From assembly GCA_020633315.1 (NCBI GenBank), contig JACKDV010000004.1:186001-250000 (forward strand): a DNA stretch of 64,000 nt, written 5' to 3'. Under the pieces are notes generated by a model. That model saw only the letters and a list, made by a program, of their open reading frames with translations, did no database searches and was not told the DNA's origin. This DNA is from Myxococcales bacterium (GTDB taxonomy: Bacteria; Myxococcota_A; Polyangia; Nannocystales; Nannocystaceae). Below, piece by piece: positions 1 to 7,125 of this stretch. Position numbers and translations under genes: made by a program. Position 1 is the first letter of the stretch. The number at the start of each line of letters is the position of its first letter.

Positions 1-227
1 GGGGGCCCGCCGGTGCTCGTGTCCGAGTCGGCGCGGCCCGAGTCGGCCCCGTCGGAGGTGTCGGTGGTGTCGGCCGTCGACGTGACGCTCGGGCCCGAGC
101 TGGTGCCCGAGCCCTCGCTGCCGCCGCTGCTCTCGCCCTCGGAGCCGCCACGGCAGCCGACCAGCGCCGCGCCGACCAGCAGCACCCCCGCCGCGATCCC
201 GTTGCCTCTCGTCGATTCCCTGCGCAT
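1..227 (-). CDS. Lipoprotein, N-terminal part (runs off the left edge)
   Basis: Only the first 75 codons are in the window. The ATG at 227-225 opens a signal peptide with a short basic n-region, a hydrophobic stretch and a lipobox ALVGC whose cysteine is residue 25. After it comes a low-complexity linker of Gly, Ser, Thr, Asp and Glu, the usual spacer in lipoproteins of this group. The folded domain lies outside the window, so no function can be given. It starts 5 bp downstream of the stop of the glycosyltransferase on the same strand, so the two are probably co-transcribed. Confidence 0.75.
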   Translation of the reverse strand, partial: MRRESTRGNGIAAGVLLVGAALVGCRGGSEGESSGGSEGSGTSSGPSVTSTADTTDTSDGADSGRADSDTSTGGP

Positions 228-232
228 CGCTC

Positions 233-1228
233 TCAGCTCCACTTCTTGAGGTTCTCGCGCCAGAAGGCGCTGGGCTCGTTGGCGGGGAAGTAGCGCTTGA
301 TCAGGTCGTAGCCGTTGTGCGCCAGCTTCTTGCGGAGCTGCAGGTCCTCGAGCTCCACCAGGCACTGGGCGGCCGCCTGCGGAGTGTCGCCGATCATCGC
401 GGTCTCGCGGTGCACCATGCCGAAGTTGGCCCCGCGGGCGTTCTTGCCCACGACCACCATGCCCGAGGCCATCGACTCCTGCGGGGGCAGGGCGCAGCCC
501 TCGATGTCGGCCGAGGCGAGCATGGCCTGCGGCCGCGAGAACTCCTTGGCGAGCTGCTTGAGGGTGAGACCGTGCACCCGCTCGAAGCGCCAGAACTTGC
601 CGCCCAGCTCCGCGTAGGCGGCCTCGGTGGCATCGATGAAATCGGGCCCCTTGCGGGGGAACGCGAAGATCAGGCCCTGCTCGCGATCCTCCTGCTCGAT
701 GAAGGGGAAGGTCTCGTTGTCGATGATGTTGGGGACGATGGGGATGTGCTTGCCCGGGTAGACCTTGTGGCACAGCTCGAGCATGAAGGGCGAGTCGGTC
801 CAGATCGTGACCCTCGACGAGCGCCAGTTGAAGTCGTCGTAGATGCGGGTGGGGTTCTGCTCGTAGGCGACGGCCGGACCCTTGACGTCGTCGATGAAGT
901 GCGTGCCGATGTCGGGCAGGATGCACACGTCGTCCTTGCGGCGGTCCTTCCAGCGGATGAAGGGCAGGTCGTGGATCCGCAGGTCGCCGTAGTCGTCGCG
1001 CCCCCACAGGGTGGACATCACCGCGTCGGCCCCCACGCTGCGCGCCACGTTGCAGTGCCGCATGATGTTGAGGCTGCCGCCGGAGATGTACCGGGCCGCG
1101 AACATCAGCGGGTGGCGAACGGCCCGGCGCAGGAGCGAGCTGCGCTGGAAACGCCGATGCCAGACGTCCATGAGCTTGACGTGGACGGGGTTGCTGAGGA
1201 AGTCCGGGATGAGGAACACGAAGCGCAT
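233..1228 (-). CDS. Glycosyltransferase-like protein (GT4-type C-terminal half)
   Basis: 331 residues from the ATG at 1228. A longer frame opens at 1303, but its extra N-terminus is Arg-rich and unlike a protein start, whereas MRFVFLIPDF is a typical Rossmann beta-strand opening. The C-terminal half has GT-B features: a strand ending AFPRKGPDF around residue 214, then ADIEGCALPPQESMASGMVV, the Glu-containing segment that in GT4 enzymes contacts the nucleotide sugar, followed by a C-terminal helix. Family assignment rests on these motifs; donor and acceptor are unknown. It is divergent from the GT2 gene at 1413 and upstream of the lipoprotein at 227, suggesting a surface-glycan role. Confidence 0.7.
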   Translation of the reverse strand: MRFVFLIPDFLSNPVHVKLMDVWHRRFQRSSLLRRAVRHPLMFAARYISGGSLNIMRHCNVARSVGADAVMSTLWGRDDYGDLRIHDLPFIRWKDRRKDDVCILPDIGTHFIDDVKGPAVAYEQNPTRIYDDFNWRSSRVTIWTDSPFMLELCHKVYPGKHIPIVPNIIDNETFPFIEQEDREQGLIFAFPRKGPDFIDATEAAYAELGGKFWRFERVHGLTLKQLAKEFSRPQAMLASADIEGCALPPQESMASGMVVVGKNARGANFGMVHRETAMIGDTPQAAAQCLVELEDLQLRKKLAHNGYDLIKRYFPANEPSAFWRENLKKWS

Positions 1229-1412
1229 CGGCAGGCGTCTCCTACGACGACCGGTGAGGTTGCACACGGGTCCAGGACCCGCGAGCAAAGGGCTTCTTAC
1301 CACGAAAGGCCGGCGCGAAGGTGACGAGCAGATGGCCGCCCCGAGCGAGCGCTGCCGCCCGTCCTCCTTCGGTTTGACGCTGGCGGGATCGGGCCATTAG
1401 CTTCGATCGCAA
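1229..1412. promoter_or_regulatory. Divergent promoter region between two glycosyltransferase genes
   Basis: This 184-bp stretch separates the start codons of two divergently read glycosyltransferase genes and must carry both promoters. I could not pick out convincing -35/-10 pairs in this GC-rich sequence. Assignment is by position only. Confidence 0.4.
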
Positions 1413-2423
1413 ATGAGCGAGTCGGCCAAGCGCATCGGGGTCGTGTTGATCGGGCGCAACGAGGGCGAGCGCCTGGTGCGATCGCTCGACTCGGTGGTCG
1501 CCGAGGGACGGCCCATCGTCTACGTGGACTCGGGCTCCACCGACGGCAGCTGCGACGCGGCTCGCGAGCGCGGCGCGATGGTGGTGGACCTCGACATGTC
1601 GATCCCGTTCTCGGCCGCACGGGCGCGCAACGCCGGCTTCGAACGGCTGATGAGCGAGCACCCCGAGATCGAGCTGGTGCAGTTCATCGACGGCGACTGC
1701 GAGGTGCTGCCGGGATGGATCGAGGCGGCCGCGACCACGCTCGACGAGGACCCCGAGATCGTCGCGGTGTGCGGCTGGCGACGCGAGCGCAAGGTGGAGG
1801 AGTCGCTGTACAACCGCATCTGCGACGTGGAGTGGCGCAGCGGCCCGGTGGGCGCCACCCCCAACTTCGGCGGCGACGTGATGATCCGGGCCGCGGCGCT
1901 GCTGCGGGTGGGCGGCTACGACCCCACGGTGATCGCGGCCGAGGACGACGAGCTCGGCGTGCGCCTGCGGCAGGACGGCGGCCAGCTCATCCGCATCGAT
2001 CGCGACAGCACCCTGCACGACGCCGACATGCACACCGCGGCGCAGTGGTGGCGTCGGGCCAAGCGCTGCGGCCACGGCTACGCCCAGGTCGCCTCGCTGC
2101 ACGGGGCCCCACCCGAGCGCAAGTTCGTGGACAACCTACGCCGCTCGCTGCTGTGGGGCCTGCTCGTCCCCGGCGGTGCGCTCGGCCTCACCCTGCCCAC
2201 CCTGGGCCTGTCGTGGCTGGTGTTCGGCCGCTACCCCATGGTGGCGGTGAGGGTGGCCCGCGACACCCATCACAAGGGCTTCCCGCTCAAGCACGCGGTG
2301 GCCTGGGGCATCTCGTGCGCGCTCTCGCCGTTCCCCGAGGTCTTCGGCGTGGCCAAGTTCTACCTGGACCGGCTCCGCAACAAGCGGCCCGAGATCATCG
2401 AGTACAAGGGCCCGGACGCCTGA
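1413..2423 (+). CDS. Family 2 glycosyltransferase
   Basis: 336 residues, cytoplasmic with a possible C-terminal membrane-associated segment. The GT-A fold is visible in order: VVLIGRNEGERL near residue 10, YVDSGSTDGS near 37-46 (nucleotide-sugar binding), IDGDCEVLPGW near 91-101 in the place of the DxD metal motif, and AEDDELGVRLRQDG near 170, the acidic ED motif. The C-terminal part has a hydrophobic run (LLWGLLVPGGALGLTLP) typical of membrane-linked GT2 enzymes. Donor sugar and acceptor cannot be read from sequence. It is the only gene on its strand before the dehydrogenase 49 bp downstream, which may share its transcript. Confidence 0.85.
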   Translation: MSESAKRIGVVLIGRNEGERLVRSLDSVVAEGRPIVYVDSGSTDGSCDAARERGAMVVDLDMSIPFSAARARNAGFERLMSEHPEIELVQFIDGDCEVLPGWIEAAATTLDEDPEIVAVCGWRRERKVEESLYNRICDVEWRSGPVGATPNFGGDVMIRAAALLRVGGYDPTVIAAEDDELGVRLRQDGGQLIRIDRDSTLHDADMHTAAQWWRRAKRCGHGYAQVASLHGAPPERKFVDNLRRSLLWGLLVPGGALGLTLPTLGLSWLVFGRYPMVAVRVARDTHHKGFPLKHAVAWGISCALSPFPEVFGVAKFYLDRLRNKRPEIIEYKGPDA

Positions 2424-2472
2424 GCGGCCGCGGCTCCCCGCGCACGCCGGGGCTGACGTACCCTCCCCCGCC

Positions 2473-3285
2473 ATGGAAGGTCGCATCGGCGGATGGTGGG
2501 CCCTGGTCACGGGGGCGAGCAGCGGGATCGGGGCGGAGATCGCCCGAGAGCTCGCGGGCCATGGCGCGCACCTGGTGCTGGTGGCCCGCCGCGAGTCGCG
2601 GCTGCGCGAGCTCGCCGACGAGCTGCGCCGGCGTCACGGGATCGAGGTGCGGGTGGAGGCCTGCGATCTCGCCGACCCCGACGAGCTCGGGGCCCTGCTC
2701 GAGCGCACCGCCGAGCTCTCGATCGACATCCTGGTCAACAACGCGGGCTTCGGTCACTACGAGGACTTCGTGGAGATCGAGTGGGACTCGATGCGCGCCC
2801 AGATCGAGGTCAACGCGGTGGCGCCCACCCGCCTGTGCCGTCACTTCGTGCCGCCGATGATCGAGCGCGGCCGCGGGCAGGTGATGAACGTGGCCTCGAT
2901 CGGCGCCTACACCCCCACCCCGAGCTTCGCGGTGTACACCGCCACCAAGGCCTACCTGCGCCACCTGAGCGAGGCCCTCGACGAGGAGCTCGCCGGCACC
3001 GGGGTGCGGGTGATCTGCGTCAACCCCGGGGGCACGGCCACCGAGTTCCTCGACCACGCCCAGCAGGTGCTCAAGCCCCACGGCGATCTGCTGCTGATGC
3101 CGGCCGAGCGCTGCGCCCGGATCGCGGTGGACAAGATGCTCGCCGGCCGCCGCAACGTGGTGACCGGCTGGCTCAACGCCATCGGCATGTGGCTGCTGCG
3201 ACTGCTGCCCCGCGTCACCTACCCGCGGCTGGCCCGACGAGCGATGGGCATGGCGGTGGACAAGGGCAGCAAGGCCGGCGAGTAG
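2473..3285 (+). CDS. Short-chain dehydrogenase/reductase (SDR)
   Basis: 270 residues, the usual length of a classical SDR. The NAD(P)-binding motif TGASSGIG lies at residues 13-20, followed by ARRESRLREL (basic residues after the second strand favour NADPH), the NNAGFG motif near 91, a serine near 142, and the catalytic YTATK (Tyr about 154, Lys about 158). This order is characteristic of the DltE/YqjQ-like branch that acts on ketones or 3-oxoacyl substrates. Substrate is unknown. The C-terminus is hydrophobic and basic and may touch the membrane. Confidence 0.88.
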   Translation: MEGRIGGWWALVTGASSGIGAEIARELAGHGAHLVLVARRESRLRELADELRRRHGIEVRVEACDLADPDELGALLERTAELSIDILVNNAGFGHYEDFVEIEWDSMRAQIEVNAVAPTRLCRHFVPPMIERGRGQVMNVASIGAYTPTPSFAVYTATKAYLRHLSEALDEELAGTGVRVICVNPGGTATEFLDHAQQVLKPHGDLLLMPAERCARIAVDKMLAGRRNVVTGWLNAIGMWLLRLLPRVTYPRLARRAMGMAVDKGSKAGE

Positions 3286-3332
3286 CTCGGAGGGAAACCC
3301 CTCGCGCGGTCTGCGAGGCGAAGGCGAGAGCG

Positions 3333-3357
3333 CCCGCGGCTTGCGAGCCCCCGCGGG
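3333..3357 (+). terminator. Weak hairpin after the SDR gene
   Basis: CCCGCGG at 3333-3339 pairs perfectly with CCGCGGG at 3351-3357 around an 11-base loop. There is no T-tract, so if it acts as a terminator it would be a GC-rich or Rho-assisted one. It sits between the SDR stop and the next gene start. Confidence 0.3.
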
Positions 3358-3393
3358 TGTCTGCCAGGCTGGCCCTCCCCCCGCGGTCTGCCC

Positions 3394-4005
3394 ATGGCCC
3401 GCCGTAGCCTCGAAGTCTCCTCCAACCACGTGTACTGGCTCGTGGTCGTCGCCCTCACGGTGTGCACGCTGTTCTTCGTGGGCAGCGTGCAGGAGCGTCG
3501 TGGCCAGCTCCGCACCGACCGCAGCGTGAAGATCGACAGCGGCACCGTGGTGACGCTGGTGCGGGTGATCGACGCCGACGAGGTGTCCGTGCGCCCCGAG
3601 GGCGGCGGGACCTTCGTGGTGCGCCTGCTGGGGGTCAAGGGCTTCTCCACCACCGTCAACGAGCCGGGGCTGTCGGGGCTGGGCCAGAACGCGGCCTCGC
3701 ACCTCGAGCGCCTGCTCGTCGACAAGCCGGTGAGCGTGGTGTTCGACGAGCTGGCCACCGATCGCTCGGGCCGGGTGCTGGCCTACCTCGAGGTGGAGGA
3801 CCAGGACGTGGGCGAGCAGATGGTCCGGGTGGGGCAGCTGGTGACCTACACCCGCTTCGCCTTCTCCCGCGAGGAGCGCTACCTCAGCGCCGAGGCCGAG
3901 GCCCGCACCCACCGCACGGGCCTGTGGGGCAACTACAAGGCGGTGTCGCGGGTGCAGGGCTGGCAGGACACCTGGAAGGCGGCCCGCGAGGCGGAGGAGG
4001 GCTGA
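3394..4005 (+). CDS. Membrane-anchored SNase-like (thermonuclease fold) protein
   Basis: 203 residues. Residues 13-31 form one hydrophobic anchor, so the rest is predicted to be exported. The soluble part matches the staphylococcal nuclease OB fold: VRVIDADEVSV, then VVRLLGVKGF, then DRSGRVLAYLEV, and the closing HRTGLWG. In active SNases the second strand ends in a GIDAPE-like segment that brings the catalytic Glu; here it reads GVKGFSTT, so that residue appears lost, while the Arg in VVRLL and the Arg in DRSGR are kept. Nuclease activity is therefore doubtful. It ends 2 bp before the K+ channel gene, so the two form a unit. Confidence 0.7.
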   Translation: MARRSLEVSSNHVYWLVVVALTVCTLFFVGSVQERRGQLRTDRSVKIDSGTVVTLVRVIDADEVSVRPEGGGTFVVRLLGVKGFSTTVNEPGLSGLGQNAASHLERLLVDKPVSVVFDELATDRSGRVLAYLEVEDQDVGEQMVRVGQLVTYTRFAFSREERYLSAEAEARTHRTGLWGNYKAVSRVQGWQDTWKAAREAEEG

Positions 4006-4007
4006 GC

Positions 4008-5060
4008 ATGATCCGGCTGCTGCTCATCCTGCTGCGCCGCGTGGTGGTCAAGCAGCGCAACCAGTTCCTCAAGGTCGCGCTGCTCACCGTGCTGCTCGTG
4101 GCCTTCTCGTCCTCGGGCTTCATGTACTTCGAGCTGGCGGAGAAGCCCGACCTCGCGTGGGACGATGCGATCTGGTGGTCGATCGTCACCATGACCACGG
4201 TGGGCTACGGCGACTACTTCCCCAGCACCACCGGGGGTCGCTACATCATCGGCTTCCCCACCATGCTGTTCGGCATCAGCGTCCTCGGCTACCTGCTGTC
4301 GACGCTGGCCACCTTCCTCATCGAGGAACGGTCCAAGGAGCTCAAGGGCATGAGCGAGTGCAAGCGCCGCGATCACCTCCTCATCATCCACTTTCCCGGG
4401 CTCGCGCGGGTCAAGGCGGTGCTCACCGAGCTGCGCACCGATCCCAAGACGGCCGACGCCGACGTGGTGATCATCGACGACCGCCTCGAGGAGCTGCCCG
4501 AGCCGCTCGCGGCCGAGGGCGTGCGCTTCGTGCGGGGCGACGCCTCCAAGGAGAGCACCCTCGAGCGCGCGCGCTTCCGGGACGCTCGCTTCGCGATCAT
4601 CCTGTCGCAGGATCCCAACGACCCCCACTGCGACAACTCCAACCTCGCGGCCGCGCTCACCCTGGAGCACCTGCACCCCTCGATCTTCACCGTGTCCGAG
4701 TGCATCGATCCCGAGCGCATCGAGCTGCTGTACAAGGCGGGCTGCGACGCGGTGGTGTGCCTGACCGCGCTGGCCACCAACCTGGTGGTGCACGAGCTGC
4801 TCGACCCGGGGGTGCAGCGGGTGATCGGCGAGGCCACCAACAACCTCTCGGGGCAGAACATCTACCTGGTGGAGGTGGAGACCGCCGGGGGGGCCACCTA
4901 CGTGGCGGCTCGCGACGCGATGGAGGAGCGGGGCTGCGCGGCGATGGGCCTCGAGCAGAACGGCAAGGTGTTCCTCAACCCGGCCGGCACCACCCCCGTG
5001 GGCAAGGGGGACCGGATGATCTGCATCGCCCCCGCCCGCCCCGACCCGCTGCGGCTGTAG
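4008..5060 (+). CDS. Potassium channel protein with TrkA-N domain
   Basis: 350 residues starting at the ATG two bases after the upstream stop. The N-terminus has two membrane helices (about 23-42 and 80-105) that flank a pore loop carrying the selectivity filter TVGYGD near residue 65, the hallmark of two-TM K+ channels. From about 120 a cytoplasmic RCK/TrkA-N Rossmann domain follows (HLLIIHFPGLARVKAVL, VVIIDDRLEELPE, VRFVRGDASKE), with a small TrkA-C-like end (KGDRMICIAP). The first GxGxxG-type turn is imperfect. Likely role: ligand-gated K+ flux at the inner membrane. Confidence 0.9.
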   Translation: MIRLLLILLRRVVVKQRNQFLKVALLTVLLVAFSSSGFMYFELAEKPDLAWDDAIWWSIVTMTTVGYGDYFPSTTGGRYIIGFPTMLFGISVLGYLLSTLATFLIEERSKELKGMSECKRRDHLLIIHFPGLARVKAVLTELRTDPKTADADVVIIDDRLEELPEPLAAEGVRFVRGDASKESTLERARFRDARFAIILSQDPNDPHCDNSNLAAALTLEHLHPSIFTVSECIDPERIELLYKAGCDAVVCLTALATNLVVHELLDPGVQRVIGEATNNLSGQNIYLVEVETAGGATYVAARDAMEERGCAAMGLEQNGKVFLNPAGTTPVGKGDRMICIAPARPDPLRL

Positions 5061-5096
5061 AGGCCCGATCGGGGGAGTGGCGCTCCGCCCCGCTCC

Positions 5097-5132
5097 GAGC
5101 CCCCGCGGGGACGAATGCCCCACTCGGGGCTC
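5097..5132 (+). terminator. Possible hairpin after the K+ channel gene
   Basis: GAGCCCC at 5097-5103 pairs with GGGGCTC at 5126-5132 across a 22-base loop that holds a smaller stem. There is no T-run. It lies in the 283-bp gap before the next gene, in which I see no other feature. Confidence 0.25.
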
Positions 5133-5343
5133 CGGCGGGCTCCTGGACCGGCCAATTCGGGCTCCGAGCCGTGGGCCGACCGCGCTCCGACACCGGGCGA
5201 CGGCGGGGAATCTCGCCCCATCGCCACCGCGGTGCGAGGGCTCGAGCGCGCCACTCCACGAGATCTGGAGTTGGCACCGCCCGTGCACATGATGGAGGCC
5301 CGAGCTTGGGCCAACGAAGCGCCCAACGGAGCACGACCCGATC

Positions 5344-6609
5344 ATGACCACCTCCCTGCTGCTTCGCTCGCTTCCGATCCGCCTGATGGGTAGCCCGACG
5401 GTGGCGGCCACCGTGTCGCTGCTGGCCCTGGGCTGCGCGCCGGGGGACCAGGGGGACGACCTCGACGAGCTCGACCACGCGCGTACCGTGGAGATCGTCG
5501 ACGACTCGGGCTGCGCCCCGCTGATCGCGGGAACCAGCGAGGTCGGCTCGGTCTGCGTGACCATCGACGACGCCGTCGACACCTCGGCGCAGTGCGGCGT
5601 GGGCATGGCCGGGGTGCTGTCGGTGCAGTACACGGCCGCCAGCGGCTGGACCATCGAGCAGACCGCCCTCGCGCTGGGCGAGACGCTGTCCGACATCCCG
5701 ACCGGCGCCACCGGCCTGCCCGACACCAAGTCGTTCCCCTACGGGGGTACCAGTGCCGCCGGCACCACCACCGCGACCTACCAGGTGCCGCTGTGCACCG
5801 TGGGCCTGGACGCCGCCGATGCGGCCTGTGATCCGGTCGAGGCCCACGTCGCGGCCCAGGCCGTCGCCCGGCGCTCCGGCTCGTTCCTCTCGACGGCGAC
5901 GGCCTGGGCGGCGGGCACCTTCTTCGTGGCCGGCAGCCGCCCCTCGTACTTCACCCGCACGCTCGAGTGCGCCCCCACCTGCCCCGAGGGAGCCCTGCTG
6001 CCCGCGCCGTGGTGCGAGTGGAGCGTGTACAACCCGCAAGACGTCGCGCTCTCGGTGGAGGGGGACGCCCTCGTGCTCGAGCCCACCAACACGGGCGCCG
6101 GCTGGTACATGGCCGAGAGGGGGACGCAGGTCCACCAGCCCGCGACCGGCAGCTTCGCGATCACGACCCTGGTGAGCGTGACCTCGCTGTCCGGCGGCTC
6201 CGCGTTCCCCGGCGATCCCTACCGCGTGGCCGGGCTGATGATCCGGTCCCCGGAGGAGACGGTGGTCGACACCGTCCACATGGGCATCGGCAACATGGGC
6301 ACCGGCGGGCTGGTGGTGACCTCCAAGAGCACCCACGACTCGCTCAGCACCATCCACAACCAGCCGTGGTCGGGGGACCTGGCCGAGATGAGGCTGTGCC
6401 GCGCCAACGACGAGGTGGTGAGCCTGATCAGGACCCCGGGCAACCCCTGGCAGGTGGTGGACCAGCGCGCGCGGCCGGACCTGCCCCCGACCGTGGCCGT
6501 GGGCCCCGTCGCGTATGGCTGGCATGACACCACGCCCGACCTGCGGGCGAGCTACGTGGGGCTGACCATCGAGCCGGTGGAGACCCTCGTGGACTGCCTG
6601 AGCGACTGA
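5344..6609 (+). CDS. Lipoprotein with C-terminal DUF1349-like (concanavalin-type) domain
   Basis: 421 residues. The N-terminus has a hydrophobic segment ending in lipobox LLALGC, then an acidic linker (DQGDDLDELDHA). An alternative start is the internal Met 15. The middle domain (about 50-190) is unassigned. The C-terminal 200 residues begin WCEWSVYNPQDV, pass through NTGAGWYMAERGTQVHQPA, and end VAYGWHDTTPDLRASYVGL, the layout of the DUF1349/concanavalin A-like jelly-roll family often found on secreted carbohydrate-related proteins. Function inferred only as surface carbohydrate binding. A degraded copy of the same C-terminal domain follows directly downstream. Confidence 0.65.
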   Translation: MTTSLLLRSLPIRLMGSPTVAATVSLLALGCAPGDQGDDLDELDHARTVEIVDDSGCAPLIAGTSEVGSVCVTIDDAVDTSAQCGVGMAGVLSVQYTAASGWTIEQTALALGETLSDIPTGATGLPDTKSFPYGGTSAAGTTTATYQVPLCTVGLDAADAACDPVEAHVAAQAVARRSGSFLSTATAWAAGTFFVAGSRPSYFTRTLECAPTCPEGALLPAPWCEWSVYNPQDVALSVEGDALVLEPTNTGAGWYMAERGTQVHQPATGSFAITTLVSVTSLSGGSAFPGDPYRVAGLMIRSPEETVVDTVHMGIGNMGTGGLVVTSKSTHDSLSTIHNQPWSGDLAEMRLCRANDEVVSLIRTPGNPWQVVDQRARPDLPPTVAVGPVAYGWHDTTPDLRASYVGLTIEPVETLVDCLSD

Positions 6610-6660
6610 CGCACTTCAACCTCACCCTGCCGCGCCGCCCCGGAGCCCCCGCCCCCCACG

Positions 6661-7019
6661 GTGGCGACCTGCGAGACCGCCTTCGCCCTCGCCGGCGACG
6701 GCAGCGAGGCCTGCTTCATCGAAGCGGGCTTCGAGGACGACGGGATCAGCCGCTGCTGTACATCGGCAACGAGCCGCTGCCCCGCAACGGCAACGGCGAG
6801 CCCACCTCGACCGGCGCGGGCTGGTACATGGCCGACCAGGGGGGCCACGTCGGCCAGATGATCACCGGCAACTCCGCGATCTCGACCTTCATCGAGGTGA
6901 CCACCCTGGCGGGCCCGGTGGCCTACGGCTGGCGCGACACCACGCCCGACCTGCGCGCGACCTGTCGCTGGGTTCGCTTCGAGACCGTGGAGACGCTCCA
7001 CGACTGCATGAACGACTGA
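6661..7019 (+). pseudogene. Decayed partial duplicate of the upstream DUF1349-like gene
   Basis: Two frames together resemble the preceding gene. The end of this stretch reads TSTGAGWYMADQGGHVGQ and then VAYGWRDTTPDLRAT and VETLHDCMND; the intact gene has TNTGAGWYMAERGTQVHQ, VAYGWHDTTPDLRAS and VETLVDCLSD. About 70 residues between the two conserved blocks are missing, and the 5' part (CETAFALAGDGSEACF) lies in another frame, so there is at least one deletion and one frameshift. No start codon with a good ribosome-binding site leads into the conserved frame. I read it as a tandem duplication that has decayed. It fills most of the 516-bp gap between 6610 and 7125; nothing else was seen there. 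Confidence 0.7.
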
Positions 7020-7125
7020 CGCCTGGGTGCGACCGAGCGTCCGATCTGGAGGAACGAGTCGGCGGGGTCACGGTGGTGACCCGCCGTGGCCCCGCCGCTC
7101 ACGTCGACGGGCTCGAGCCGGCGGG

